Shown here one piece after another: positions 24,178 through 32,709 of a DNA stretch of 39,346 nucleotides. The position numbers and the translations under genes are program-made. The number at the start of each line of letters is the position of its first letter. Positions within the stretch are counted from its first letter, which is position 1. This DNA comes from JBFEYJ01 sp041563315 (GTDB lineage Bacteria > Pseudomonadota > Gammaproteobacteria > Thiohalomonadales > Thiohalomonadaceae). The notes beneath the pieces are model-generated. The model saw only the letters and a list, made by a program, of their open reading frames with translations, was not told the origin of the DNA and did not search any database. The stretch covers positions 1-39,346 of the forward strand of contig JBFFNE010000020.1 in the NCBI GenBank assembly GCA_041563315.1, in the 5' to 3' direction.

Positions 24178-25833
24178 GTGATTCGTCCCGGCCAGGCCCT
24201 GCGCCTGTTTTACATCAGTTGGACGCTGTTGCGTCACGGTCTGGACGAGTTGGTACTCGCCTCCCATCTGTTCCGTCCGCTGCACTTCCTGCGCTGGTTC
24301 ATGTGGTGGCGTCTGCTACGTAACAAAGAGGTGGGACACGGGGTACGCATCCGCCGGGCACTGGAAGACCTGGGACCCATTTTCGTCAAGTTCGGCCAGA
24401 TCCTCTCTACCCGTCGCGACCTGTTGCCCGATGACATTGCCGATGAACTGGTGAAACTACAGGATCGCGTGCCGCCATTCCCCGGCAAGCTTGCCGTGGC
24501 GATCATGGAACAGTCCTACGGCCACCCGATCCCTGAAATTTTCTCCGAGTTCGACGAAACACCTCTAGCCTCCGCCTCCATCGCCCAGGTGCACTCCGCC
24601 CGTCTGCTCAACGGCACCGAAGTGGTCGTCAAGGTGGTACGCCCCGACATTAAACCGGTGATCCAGCGCGATATCGGTCTACTCTATATCATCGCCGACA
24701 AGCTCCAGCGCTACTGGTCCGAGGGCCGACGGCTGCGCCCGATGGAGGTGGTGCGGGAGTTCGAGAAGACTATCCTCGATGAGCTCGACCTGATGCGTGA
24801 GGCTGCCTCCGCCGCCCAAATCCGCCGCAACTTTGCCGATTCCGGGATGCTCTACGTACCGGAGGTCTACTGGCCTTACTGCCGCCGCAATGTGATGGTT
24901 ATGGAGCGTATCAGTGGCATCCCCATCAGCAATATCCCGGAGATTCGCGCTGCCGGGATAGATATGGAGTCGCTGGCTGCTCGCGGTGTTGAAATTTTTT
25001 TCACCCAGGTATTCCGCCACAACTTTTTCCATGCGGACATGCACCCAGGGAATATTTTTGTCTCCCCCGCCGGCCAGTACATGGCTGTGGACTTTGGCAT
25101 TGTGGGCTCCCTGAGTCAGGCCGATCAAAGGTATCTGGCCGGGAACTTCCTCGCCTTCTTCCACCGTGATTACCAACGCGTAGCCGAGCTGCATGTGGAG
25201 TCAGGCTGGGTTCCGGCTACGACACGGATCGATGAGTTCGAGGCGGCGATCCGCACCGTCTGTGAACCCATCTTCGAGCGTCCGTTGTCGGAAATCTCTT
25301 TTGGTCAGCTGCTGCTCAACCTGTTCCAAACCGCGCGCCGATTCAACATGGAGGTTCAACCACAACTGGTGCTGCTGCAAAAGACCCTACTCAACATCGA
25401 GGGCCTCGGACGCCAGCTCTATCCGGAACTCGACTTGTGGCAGACCGCCAAGCCCTTCCTCGAGCGTTGGATGAGCGAGCAGATCGGCTCCCGCGCTTTC
25501 GTCAATCGCCTCAAAGAGAACGTCCCGCAGTGGGGCGAAAAGCTGCCGGAAATCCCCTCGCTGATCCACGAAGTCCTGCACCAGGCGCGCCACGGTAAGC
25601 TGGAAGTGCGTAGCAACAGCGAAGAGCTACAGCTGATTCGCCATGAGATCCGCCGCGCCAATCACCGCACCTTTTTTTCCATACTGGGGGGCTCGCTCAT
25701 TATCAGTGCCGCGCTACTGCTGGGGCTCGACGGCTACTCTCCACAAATGGCCTATGGTGCACCGGTCCTGAGCTGGGCACTGGCCGCGCTTGGCAGCATT
25801 ATCCTGATCAGCAACTGGCCGGGGCAATCGTGA
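24178..25833 (+). CDS. ubiB: UbiB, ABC1/ADCK-type atypical kinase for ubiquinone synthesis
   Basis: Member of the UbiB atypical kinase family, which supports ubiquinone biosynthesis through ATPase activity at the membrane. Length is 551 aa. The KxGQ-type motif is KFGQILSTRRDLLP (about 72-85), with an Ala-rich loop ASIAQVHSA in place of the normal Gly-rich loop, catalytic lysine in VVVKVVRPD, and metal-binding motifs HADMHPGNIF and AVDFGIVG. The C-terminus has two closely spaced hydrophobic segments forming a membrane anchor. The start is GTG at 24178 with an ACGAGG ribosome site. It is separated from ubiJ by 130 nt containing a short repeat and may be transcribed with it. Confidence 0.95.
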   Translation: MIRPGQALRLFYISWTLLRHGLDELVLASHLFRPLHFLRWFMWWRLLRNKEVGHGVRIRRALEDLGPIFVKFGQILSTRRDLLPDDIADELVKLQDRVPPFPGKLAVAIMEQSYGHPIPEIFSEFDETPLASASIAQVHSARLLNGTEVVVKVVRPDIKPVIQRDIGLLYIIADKLQRYWSEGRRLRPMEVVREFEKTILDELDLMREAASAAQIRRNFADSGMLYVPEVYWPYCRRNVMVMERISGIPISNIPEIRAAGIDMESLAARGVEIFFTQVFRHNFFHADMHPGNIFVSPAGQYMAVDFGIVGSLSQADQRYLAGNFLAFFHRDYQRVAELHVESGWVPATTRIDEFEAAIRTVCEPIFERPLSEISFGQLLLNLFQTARRFNMEVQPQLVLLQKTLLNIEGLGRQLYPELDLWQTAKPFLERWMSEQIGSRAFVNRLKENVPQWGEKLPEIPSLIHEVLHQARHGKLEVRSNSEELQLIRHEIRRANHRTFFSILGGSLIISAALLLGLDGYSPQMAYGAPVLSWALAALGSIILISNWPGQS

Positions 25834-25859
25834 CTACAAGCACACCTCTCACCACGTAA

Positions 25860-25880
25860 GCTGGGCAATCTTTGCCCAGC
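25860..25880 (+). terminator. strong hairpin after ubiB (terminator-like, no T-tract)
   Basis: GCTGGGCAA (25860-25868) and TTGCCCAGC (25872-25880) form a perfect 9-bp stem with a TCT loop, 26 nt after the ubiB stop. A U-run is absent, so termination may be inefficient or the hairpin may protect the 3' end. Confidence 0.45.
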
Positions 25881-26007
25881 ACCGAGCAGACTAATTTCGC
25901 CCGGGCTGGAACATCTTCAACTATAAAGCCAATTGTGTGCGGCTCTGTTCAGCCCCATAATCCACCGGCAGGGTTTGGCATCAACTGCCCTAATTACCCA
26001 GGCTTTT

Positions 26008-26015
26008 GCTACACT
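26008..26015 (+). promoter_or_regulatory. extended -10 promoter of mqo
   Basis: TGCTACACT has the extended -10 form TG-N-TANANT. It lies 51 bp before the mqo start. No good -35 is found at 17 bp, which is tolerated for extended -10 promoters. Confidence 0.35.
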
Positions 26016-26066
26016 ATGCGTCCAGCGGCCAAGTGCGCTGCTCCTCCAACCCATTTGAGAACCACC

Positions 26067-27401
26067 ATGGCCACGAAACACGTTGATGTCGCCATCGTCG
26101 GTGGCGGTATTTCCGGCACCGCACTACTCTACCTGCTGGCACGCTACACCGACCTCAGCCGGATCGCCCTGCTGGAGAAATACCCGGCCGTGGCCCAGGT
26201 GAACTCCCATGGACGCAATAACAGCCAGACCCTGCACTGCGGCGACATTGAGACCAACTACACCCTGGAAAAAGCGTTACAGGTGCAGCAGACCGCGCAG
26301 ATGGTTGTGCGTTATGCCCAAAAGTTGCCTGAGCGTGACAAGCTGTTGTTCAGCTACCCGAAAATGGTGCTGGGTGTCGGGGCCCGTGAGATCAGTGAGC
26401 TACGCGAACGCTTCGAGCTGTTTGTACCGCACTTCCCAGGCATGCAACTGCTTGAGCGCCCGCAGATCGCCGAGGTCGAACCCAATCTGACGGATGGCCG
26501 CACTGAAGAGGTTGTCGCACTCGCCACCCAAAACGAGATCAGTGCCGCTGACTTTAATGCCCTAGCTGTCTCCTTTGTGGAGCAGGCCCACACCCATGGC
26601 GAAGAACGCATCGAACTGCAACTTGGCACCGCCGTAAAACGGATCGAGCGCAACGGTGACGGCTATCTCCTCACCACCAGCCGCGGGGAACTGCATGCCA
26701 ATTTTGTAGTCGTCAGCGCCGGCGCCCACAGCCTGCTCTACGCCCACCGCATGGGGTACGGACTGGAGTATTCCTGCCTGCCCATCGCCGGCAGCTTTTA
26801 CTACACCCCGCAGGTGCTCAACGGTAAGGTCTACACGGTACAAAACCCCAAGCTGCCTTTCGCCGCCATTCACGGCGACCCGGACCTGGTGCAGCAGGGA
26901 AAGACGCGCTTCGGTCCCACCGCGCTGGCACTACCGCTGCTCGAGCGTCACAACCTGCGTACCTTTCCCGAATACCTGGAGGTGCTGCGGCCCGACATGA
27001 AAGTGGCAAAGGTCATGTTCAACCTGCTCAGGGAGCGGGAAATCCGCCACTATATGATGAAGAACACCCTGTTCGAGATCCCGTTGATCCGCAACCACCT
27101 GTTCCTCAAGGATGCACAAAAAATCGTGCCTTCCCTCAAACTGGCGGACCTGAGCTTCGCCAAAAACATCGGCGGCGTGCGCCCGGTGATGATCGACAAA
27201 ACCAACCAGCGACTGCACTTGGGCGAAGCGCGCATTGCCCCCGGCCACGGGATCATCTTCAACATGACTCCCTCGCCCGGCGCCACCAGCTGCCTGGGCA
27301 ACGCCGAGAGCGATCTCAAGGTGATCGCCGAACATCTGCAGTGCACGGTCCACCATGAGGCACTGCAGGCAGAACTATACGAGGAAGCAAAGGACGCCTA
27401 G
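26067..27401 (+). CDS. mqo: malate:quinone oxidoreductase, Helicobacter/epsilon type
   Basis: FAD-dependent membrane-associated enzyme oxidising malate to oxaloacetate and passing electrons to quinone. Length is 444 aa. The FAD-binding VAIVGGGISGTALLYLL is at the N-terminus. Diagnostic segments are NNSQTLHCGDIETNYTLEKA, CLPIAGSFYYTPQVLNGKVY and VQNPKLPFAAIHGDPD. The C-terminal block NMTPSPGATSCLGNAESD completes the FAD site. From memory these blocks resemble Helicobacter pylori Mqo more than the 490-550-residue E. coli/Pseudomonas enzymes. The upstream frame is open to 25872 but only the ATG at 26067 gives the proper N-terminus; its ribosome site is weak (TTGAGA). It stands alone, convergent with the cyclase gene. 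Confidence 0.88.
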   Translation: MATKHVDVAIVGGGISGTALLYLLARYTDLSRIALLEKYPAVAQVNSHGRNNSQTLHCGDIETNYTLEKALQVQQTAQMVVRYAQKLPERDKLLFSYPKMVLGVGAREISELRERFELFVPHFPGMQLLERPQIAEVEPNLTDGRTEEVVALATQNEISAADFNALAVSFVEQAHTHGEERIELQLGTAVKRIERNGDGYLLTTSRGELHANFVVVSAGAHSLLYAHRMGYGLEYSCLPIAGSFYYTPQVLNGKVYTVQNPKLPFAAIHGDPDLVQQGKTRFGPTALALPLLERHNLRTFPEYLEVLRPDMKVAKVMFNLLREREIRHYMMKNTLFEIPLIRNHLFLKDAQKIVPSLKLADLSFAKNIGGVRPVMIDKTNQRLHLGEARIAPGHGIIFNMTPSPGATSCLGNAESDLKVIAEHLQCTVHHEALQAELYEEAKDA

Positions 27402-27452
27402 GTTGGGTAACAGCCCATCAATCCGCCTAATGGGCGGCCCTGACTTCATTGG

Positions 27453-28388
27453 TTACCGGTTAGCGATGGCAGCATCAGCCAACAGGATTTCGGCCCCATC
27501 ACTATCGAGAGCAACGATCTTTACCGGCTTACGTTTACCCTTAAGCCTGATCTGCTGCTCCCGATCACGCCAATAATATTCCGGTAACGTTGTGTAGGCG
27601 CTCTCGCTCAATACGATATCCGCGCCGAGTTCCTTGCTGGCGGTTTCCAGACGAAACGCGGTGTTCACGGCATCCCCCAGGGCCGTGTTGTCGCTGCCCA
27701 CACCCAATGAGGCCATACCGGTATTAATGCCAACGCCCAGGCGTAATGGTTCATTCAGTTCGGCGAAAGAATGATGCAACCCTGTGGTTATCGTTCTCAA
27801 CACACAGGCAGTGCGTAACGCACTGATCACGTTTTTCACTGAATCGTCACTTTCCCAACGGGCAAAGACACAATCACCGATAAACTTGTCCACCTCCCCG
27901 TCGTGCCTGTAGATGGCATCGCTGACCTCATTGAACCACTGGTTCATCAGCTTCGTCAGGGTGCGGATGGGCAACTGCTCGGAGAGGCTGGTAAAGCCGC
28001 GGATATCGGCAACAAGCAGGGTGATTTCCTGGATCAGCGGTGCATCCACAATCATCGTTGCCTGATACGATATCGAATCGCTGAAATCGCCGGACGCAGC
28101 CTCCTGCTCAAACAGGAATTCGGTGCGACCGATCGTGATACGGTCACCATTGCTCAGCAGCGTAGGTATAGTGATTCGGCGACCGTTCAGCAGACTGCCA
28201 TTGGAGCTGCCGCTATCGCTCAGATAGTAGTCTGCCTCGCCTAATCGGCGGAGCATTGCATGATTGCGTGAGACCTGAAGATCCAGCAACACAATGTTAC
28301 TGTTTCTATCGCGACCAATGGTGGTTACGCTGCCGCAGGGAATGCGTTCATGGCCCATCTCGCCGTAGAATGTCAAACAGGCGTTCAT
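27453..28388 (-). CDS. FHA-domain class III adenylate/guanylate cyclase
   Basis: Soluble nucleotide cyclase of 311 aa. An N-terminal FHA phosphothreonine-binding domain (about 18-95) shows GRDRNSN (25-31), SRNH (40-43) and GSSNG (60-64). The C-terminal class III cyclase domain (about 122-300) has metal-binding D128 (LLVADIRGF) and D172 (FIGDCVF), base-selecting K168 and D239, and transition-state residues N242 and R246. The full catalytic set is therefore present. The K/D pair favours ATP, hence cAMP. FHA-cyclases probably read Ser/Thr phosphorylation. It is monocistronic, with an AGGGGGAAGG ribosome site, and convergent with mqo. Confidence 0.92.
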   Translation of the reverse strand: MNACLTFYGEMGHERIPCGSVTTIGRDRNSNIVLLDLQVSRNHAMLRRLGEADYYLSDSGSSNGSLLNGRRITIPTLLSNGDRITIGRTEFLFEQEAASGDFSDSISYQATMIVDAPLIQEITLLVADIRGFTSLSEQLPIRTLTKLMNQWFNEVSDAIYRHDGEVDKFIGDCVFARWESDDSVKNVISALRTACVLRTITTGLHHSFAELNEPLRLGVGINTGMASLGVGSDNTALGDAVNTAFRLETASKELGADIVLSESAYTTLPEYYWRDREQQIRLKGKRKPVKIVALDSDGAEILLADAAIANR

Positions 28389-28654
28389 CCTTCCCCCTTC
28401 AATCCGCCATCACCGCTACCAGCGGGCAGTAGCAACCTGATGTTGTAAGTGTCATGGCAGTACGAGCTTATTTGTTTAGGTTTTTCACTTGCCCTTTACA
28501 GAACAGCTTACCCTTTTCGGCCCAGAAAAGTCACCGTCAACCATGTGACAGGCCACCTAGTGAAGTAACATAGTTCGATGGCGTACTCCTCCCCATAGAC
28601 AGCACGGTGGGCTGTTCTAGACTCCCTAATACTTCACAACCTCGGGAAACTGCG

Positions 28655-28912
28655 ATGGGTGTCTATATGGTGGCCTTTGAAAGTCAGACCCAGGACTACC
28701 GCCTGTATCACGAGTTTATGCAACGCTTCGATACGATGCGCCTCTCGGATACCGCCTGGGCAGTACAAAGTGAACTTGAGGCTGACGCCCTCTACCGCGA
28801 CCTTGAGCCACTCCTGGGAAAAGATGATCACGCTTATGTTTTCACCCTGAGCAAGCCTTGGATCGGCTACGGTTACGAGGCGATGAACGACTGGTTGGGA
28901 CGCCACCTCTGA
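28655..28912 (+). CDS. small Cas2/SinR-like fold protein
   Basis: An 85-aa protein. It opens with a beta-strand MGVYMVAFES, then a helix, then DTAWAVQSELEADALYRDLEPLLG, DDHAYVFTLSKPW, and an end WIGYGYEAMNDWLGRHL. This order matches SinR-like/Cas2-related small proteins, whose pattern is a first strand, an xTWLV strand, an acidic D-x-x-x-V strand and a W-x-G-[FWY] ending. No cas genes or CRISPR repeats are nearby. The ATG at 28655 follows CGGGAAACTGCG. The dehalogenase gene starts 39 nt downstream, so the two may be co-transcribed. Fold assignment is from pattern only; nuclease activity is not implied. Confidence 0.65.
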   Translation: MGVYMVAFESQTQDYRLYHEFMQRFDTMRLSDTAWAVQSELEADALYRDLEPLLGKDDHAYVFTLSKPWIGYGYEAMNDWLGRHL

Positions 28913-28951
28913 CTCCCGTTGCAATCCCACAGACCTTAAGTGAGGTGCAAC

Positions 28952-29863
28952 ATGTCTTCCCAATGGCAACATAAGCATCAACGACGCTTCACCATCAACG
29001 AGCAGGAATACCCCTTTGCCGATCACTGGCTGGAGCGCGAAGGAGTTGCCATGCACTACGTAGATGAGGGCGAAGGCTTTCCTGTGCTCATGTTGCACGG
29101 CAATCCCACCTGGTCCTTTCTCTACCGCGACATCATCAAGGAATTGCGTCAGGAGTGCCGCTGCATCGCACCGGACTATCCCGGATTCGGCCTCTCCGAA
29201 ACCCCAACCGATTTCCGGTTTACCCCGCAGGAGCATAGTAATTGGATAGCCGCGTTAATCGACGATTTGGCATTGGAACGCTATGCACTGGTGCTACAGG
29301 ACTGGGGCGGTCCTATCGGTCTGGCCGTTGCGCTGCAACAGCCACAACGCCTCGCCGGCCTCGTTTTGCTCAACACCTGGGCCTGGAGGCCCGACATGGT
29401 CAACAGACTCTTCTCCCGCACCGTGGGCAGTGTACCGGCCAGGTACCTGCATACCCACTACAACCTCTTTGCCAAAAGCATACTACCTGCGGGGATCAGT
29501 CATGAGGAGCGCAAGCGCCCCGAAATTCTTAAGGCCTATACCGCGCCTTTCCCTACACCCGAATCACGCCTTGGCACCTGGGTCTTTCCCTGGGCCATCA
29601 GCCACTCAGACGAATGGTTCGAAGGGATCGAGGAAGGTTTGAAGACACTACAAAACAAACCGGTGGAGATGATTTGGGGAATGAAGGACATGGCCTTCGG
29701 CAGTGAACGCATTATCGAGCATTGGCGTCGCTACTTTCCCTACGCCCCGGTAGAGCGTCTGCCTGACGCCAGCCACTATCTCCAGGAAGACAGTCCTGAC
29801 CGGGTTGCCGCTGGTGTTCGTCGGCTGCTCAGTCACATCGAGAGCGCCACCATTGTGCACTAA
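28952..29863 (+). CDS. haloalkane dehalogenase-like alpha/beta hydrolase
   Basis: Alpha/beta-hydrolase of 303 aa with the full haloalkane dehalogenase residue set. The nucleophile is D117 in VLQDWGGPIG, with W118 and N51 (HGNPTW) as the halide-binding pair. The acid is D246 in WGMKDMAFG after strand 7, and the base is H275 in DASHYLQED. The acid position fits the HLD-I/III subgroups. It would hydrolyse carbon-halogen bonds to alcohols in the cytoplasm; natural substrates are unknown. A GTG at 28940 is in frame, but the GAGGT ribosome site favours the ATG at 28952. It is downstream of the Cas2-like gene. Confidence 0.88.
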   Translation: MSSQWQHKHQRRFTINEQEYPFADHWLEREGVAMHYVDEGEGFPVLMLHGNPTWSFLYRDIIKELRQECRCIAPDYPGFGLSETPTDFRFTPQEHSNWIAALIDDLALERYALVLQDWGGPIGLAVALQQPQRLAGLVLLNTWAWRPDMVNRLFSRTVGSVPARYLHTHYNLFAKSILPAGISHEERKRPEILKAYTAPFPTPESRLGTWVFPWAISHSDEWFEGIEEGLKTLQNKPVEMIWGMKDMAFGSERIIEHWRRYFPYAPVERLPDASHYLQEDSPDRVAAGVRRLLSHIESATIVH

Positions 29864-30288
29864 GTATGCCGCCGCACCCGTGCCCCTTCCAGTCTATGTC
29901 GGGAGCACTAACGCCACACCATAACTCGGTTGAAGAATAATGCGCGGAGAAACGGCTATGACCTCACAATCGAATCCGGTTACCGGGTTCAAGATCCCGG
30001 ATAGTTCTCTATCGCGTCAAGGTTCTCTACGGCCACGTGTTCTTATTTGTTCTCTGTTCACCACGACAACTGGCGGTCGCCTTTTTAATATTCCTGATCC
30101 ACAGGGGAAGCATAAAGTACTACCGAGGCAACCGGTCGATAACCGAAACAGGCTAAGCGTCTCTTGCAGAAAGCTTGACTCTGGGTGATCCCCGCTGAGC
30201 ACTCACTGGCTTAAGATCCTGGATTTGGAATCCACCGATTCACAGCCATACTGTTTAACGTCGTGTTGCTTTCGAGTCGGGGGGTAGC
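29864..30288. other. gene-poor spacer before the metallophosphoesterase gene
   Basis: These 425 bp contain one 82-codon plus frame (29940-30188) with no recognisable domain and poor composition, which I do not call. A small hairpin GGATT-TGG-AATCC is at 30221-30233. I see no repeat, tRNA, riboswitch or clear promoter. Confidence 0.45.
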
Positions 30289-31104
30289 GTGCTTATATCA
30301 AGTGCCATCACCACTGCAAAAGCGACCGTTCTGAGCCTGCTTCTGGTCGGCTGCGAGAACCTGTTTGATTACAGCCCGTACAGCATTGAGTCAGGCTCAC
30401 AGCAGCGCACGGCAATTCATCTCTCCCGGGTGGAAAATGCCTCGCTCCCCCATTTTGAGCCCTTTCGCTTTGCCCTGACCGCTGACACCCACGCCTACTA
30501 TGACCAGGCGGACCAACTGGTGCATGTACTCAACCAACGCCATGATATTGCATTCCTGCTGATTGCCGGGGATCTCACCGACTATGGCCTGCAACAAGAG
30601 TATCAATGGAAGACAGATATTCTGGATAACCTGACCATCCCCTACCTTACCGCCATAGGCAACCACGATGCCCTGAATAACGGCAAGGAGAACTACCAAG
30701 CCTTCTTTGGCGGCTTTGATTACAGCTTTGTTTACAATCAGGTGAAGTTTGTCGTGCTTAACAGCAACTCGTGGGAATTTGCCAATACCGTGCCGCGCCT
30801 CGACTGGCTACAGGCAGAACTGGATAATGATTTTCTTTATCAGCACCAGATCGTACTCACCCATATCGGACCGTACGATCAGCGCTTCACTTCACAACCA
30901 TCCCAGGACTATCTGGCAGTCCTCAAACAATATTTTGTTTCATTAGTTGCAGCAGGCCACGACCATCTGCACACCTATTCGGAAGAGGCCCTCAGTAACG
31001 GCCAGACTATCAGTTACCTGACTACCGGCACGGTCAAGGACTCCGCCTATGTGGTGGTGACTGTCGAGTCCGGTGGCATCCGGATCGACAGGGAGCACTT
31101 GTAA
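30289..31104 (+). CDS. lipoprotein calcineurin-like metallophosphoesterase
   Basis: A 271-aa exported phosphoesterase. The N-terminus is a lipoprotein signal peptide ending in the lipobox LVGC with C22 as lipidation site, so it is probably anchored in a membrane facing the periplasm. The dinuclear metal site is complete: D66 and H68 (LTADTHAYYD), D95 (IAGDLTDYG), N125-H126 (IGNHDALN), H192 (LTHIGPYD), and H224/H226 (GHDHLHTY). The start is GTG at 30289, after a GGGGGGT ribosome site. A beta-barrel-like gene begins 2 nt after its stop, implying a functional pair. The substrate is not predictable. Confidence 0.87.
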   Translation: MLISSAITTAKATVLSLLLVGCENLFDYSPYSIESGSQQRTAIHLSRVENASLPHFEPFRFALTADTHAYYDQADQLVHVLNQRHDIAFLLIAGDLTDYGLQQEYQWKTDILDNLTIPYLTAIGNHDALNNGKENYQAFFGGFDYSFVYNQVKFVVLNSNSWEFANTVPRLDWLQAELDNDFLYQHQIVLTHIGPYDQRFTSQPSQDYLAVLKQYFVSLVAAGHDHLHTYSEEALSNGQTISYLTTGTVKDSAYVVVTVESGGIRIDREHL

Positions 31105-31106
31105 AC

Positions 31107-31679
31107 ATGGTGCCTAAATCTCTCTTCGTTGCCGCACAAATACTGGTCTTGTGGTGTGCCGGAGTCGCTCATGGTAATGAGTCGAGCCGCCCTATTGCCG
31201 ACAGTGTCATCTTCCAGCATGCGGGTAACATGGGATTCGTCTCCGCGGGTTTAGGTTGGCAAACCGGAGCACATTTAGAGGTTCATCTCCTCGCCGGGTA
31301 TGCTCCAGAGAGCCTCGAAGGTATAGATATCTATGTTGCCGGCGCCAAAGCAAACTACCTGTTCAACCCTCTGGTAAGCAACGAGCAGACAACAACGAGG
31401 GTCTATACCGGACTCGCCTTTATCTATTACTTCGGCAACCGTTACTCGACCCGAGATTATCCACGCGGCTATTACACTTATCCCTCATACCAATGGCATT
31501 TGATGCCCTATCTCGGCATCAAACTCACCAGCAACGACCCAGCGCAGCGCGGGGTAAGCCTCTACACGGAAATAGGCGTTATCGATGCCTACCTCATCCA
31601 TTTTTACAACAATCACCAGACCCTGGAATGGGATCAGGCAATCAATCTTTCATTGGGAGTGAGTATTCCGTTGCACTAA
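31107..31679 (+). CDS. predicted outer-membrane beta-barrel-like protein
   Basis: A 190-aa protein of no family I recognise. It has a signal peptide (SLFVAAQILVLWCAGVAHG, cleavage near HG-NE) followed by alternating amphipathic strands rich in aromatic residues, such as GFVSAGLGWQTGAHLEVHLLAGY, VYTGLAFIYYFGNRYS, WHLMPYLGIKL and INLSLGVSIPL. That pattern suggests a small eight-strand barrel. It lacks a terminal Phe, ending in PLH. It begins 2 nt after the metallophosphoesterase stop, so translation is coupled, and the two may work together at the outer membrane. Confidence 0.72.
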   Translation: MVPKSLFVAAQILVLWCAGVAHGNESSRPIADSVIFQHAGNMGFVSAGLGWQTGAHLEVHLLAGYAPESLEGIDIYVAGAKANYLFNPLVSNEQTTTRVYTGLAFIYYFGNRYSTRDYPRGYYTYPSYQWHLMPYLGIKLTSNDPAQRGVSLYTEIGVIDAYLIHFYNNHQTLEWDQAINLSLGVSIPLH

Positions 31680-31789
31680 TTAAATCAAAAGATACAAGAG
31701 GCACACAGGGGATGCTTACGTCCTCACTAAGCGGTACGGCACTCACCTTAAAGCCGTTATTTGCCGCTAAAAGAACCGGCCAATCCCGC

Positions 31790-32470
31790 CTAGAATTGAT
31801 AAGCGGCGGTCAAAAGATAATGCGTGAAGGTCTGCTCCCTGGTCATGCTGTCAAACTTGTACTCATTCACGTTGTATTTAACCTCTCCGTGAACCGTAAA
31901 AGCCTGTGTAACAGGGTATGTATAGTCGAGCCCGGCGTTGTAACAAAGGGAATTATCCGACGTCTCACTCACTACGGTATTGCCTGGTCCAACACGGCTG
32001 ACCTCAGCCGTCATAATGGCTAACCCAAAGCTGTACCCCAACCAACCGGAACCCATAGATGAAACAGGCCCTGACCAGCCATACCTCCAGCCCTTCGGTT
32101 TGAATTTGACCTGACCACCGGGAACAGTAACGAGCGATTCGGCCGAATAATAACTCAGATAGATGGACCTCTCGTCCGCCATGACACCCAGCGAGTAGCT
32201 TTCCTCAGCACTCTCAAACTCATATTCTGAGTCATCCAGCTCGCCACTGCCAGCAGAGAAGCTCGCCTCAATGAATACGTTATCGGATATCACTTTTAGG
32301 CCGTAAGCCTCTGTCGTGGCGCTCCCCATGTAAGTCATTTCGTTATCAAGCCTGAACTCATAATCTGAATTCCCGACCCCCACCATCGGACGAAATTCCG
32401 CCTCTGCACTTGCCACCTGGCAAACCAAAAATGTGGCCACGCTCATGGCACACAGGAATCCTTTATTCAT
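31790..32470 (-). CDS. predicted outer-membrane beta-barrel protein
   Basis: A 226-aa protein with a clear signal peptide (MNKGFLCAMSVATFLVCQVASA, cleavage ASA-EA). Amphipathic strands follow throughout: FRPMVGVGNSDYEF, AYGLKVISDNVFIEASF, SIYLSYYSAESL, WLGYSFGLAIM, VHGEVKYNVNEYKF. It ends in LLTAAYQF, the terminal aromatic residue used by the BAM complex. The frame is open 29 codons further upstream, but the signal peptide and an AAGGA ribosome site fix the start at 32470. No family is recognised. It is convergent with the other barrel gene and looks lower in G+C than the flanking genes by eye. Confidence 0.75.
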   Translation of the reverse strand: MNKGFLCAMSVATFLVCQVASAEAEFRPMVGVGNSDYEFRLDNEMTYMGSATTEAYGLKVISDNVFIEASFSAGSGELDDSEYEFESAEESYSLGVMADERSIYLSYYSAESLVTVPGGQVKFKPKGWRYGWSGPVSSMGSGWLGYSFGLAIMTAEVSRVGPGNTVVSETSDNSLCYNAGLDYTYPVTQAFTVHGEVKYNVNEYKFDSMTREQTFTHYLLTAAYQF

Positions 32471-32709
32471 TCTGTTTTTTTCCTTTTTATTATCAATATC
32501 CGCAGACCATTTCGTATTAAATATGTCGGTCCATCTTTCCGCACTGAGCAAACCCACAGGCCGCGTATATGTGACCGCATCCCATCACTAAGGCTATCAA
32601 AACAGCGCAGCGAGTTTACAGAAAATCCTCACGGTTGCGCAAAAAAACAAAGCGCCGCATTAAAACGAACGATCCAATACTTAACATCAGGTGTAGCCGG
32701 CGAGATTTC

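Noticed and set aside
30100..30180. Faint resemblance to a c-di-GMP (GEMM) riboswitch core before the metallophosphoesterase
   Set aside because: The conserved stem order and tetraloop receptor could not be formed; the similarity is limited to a few bases.
29940..30188. 82-codon plus-strand frame before the metallophosphoesterase gene
   Set aside because: No good ribosome site, signal peptide or conserved pattern; kept as part of the spacer.
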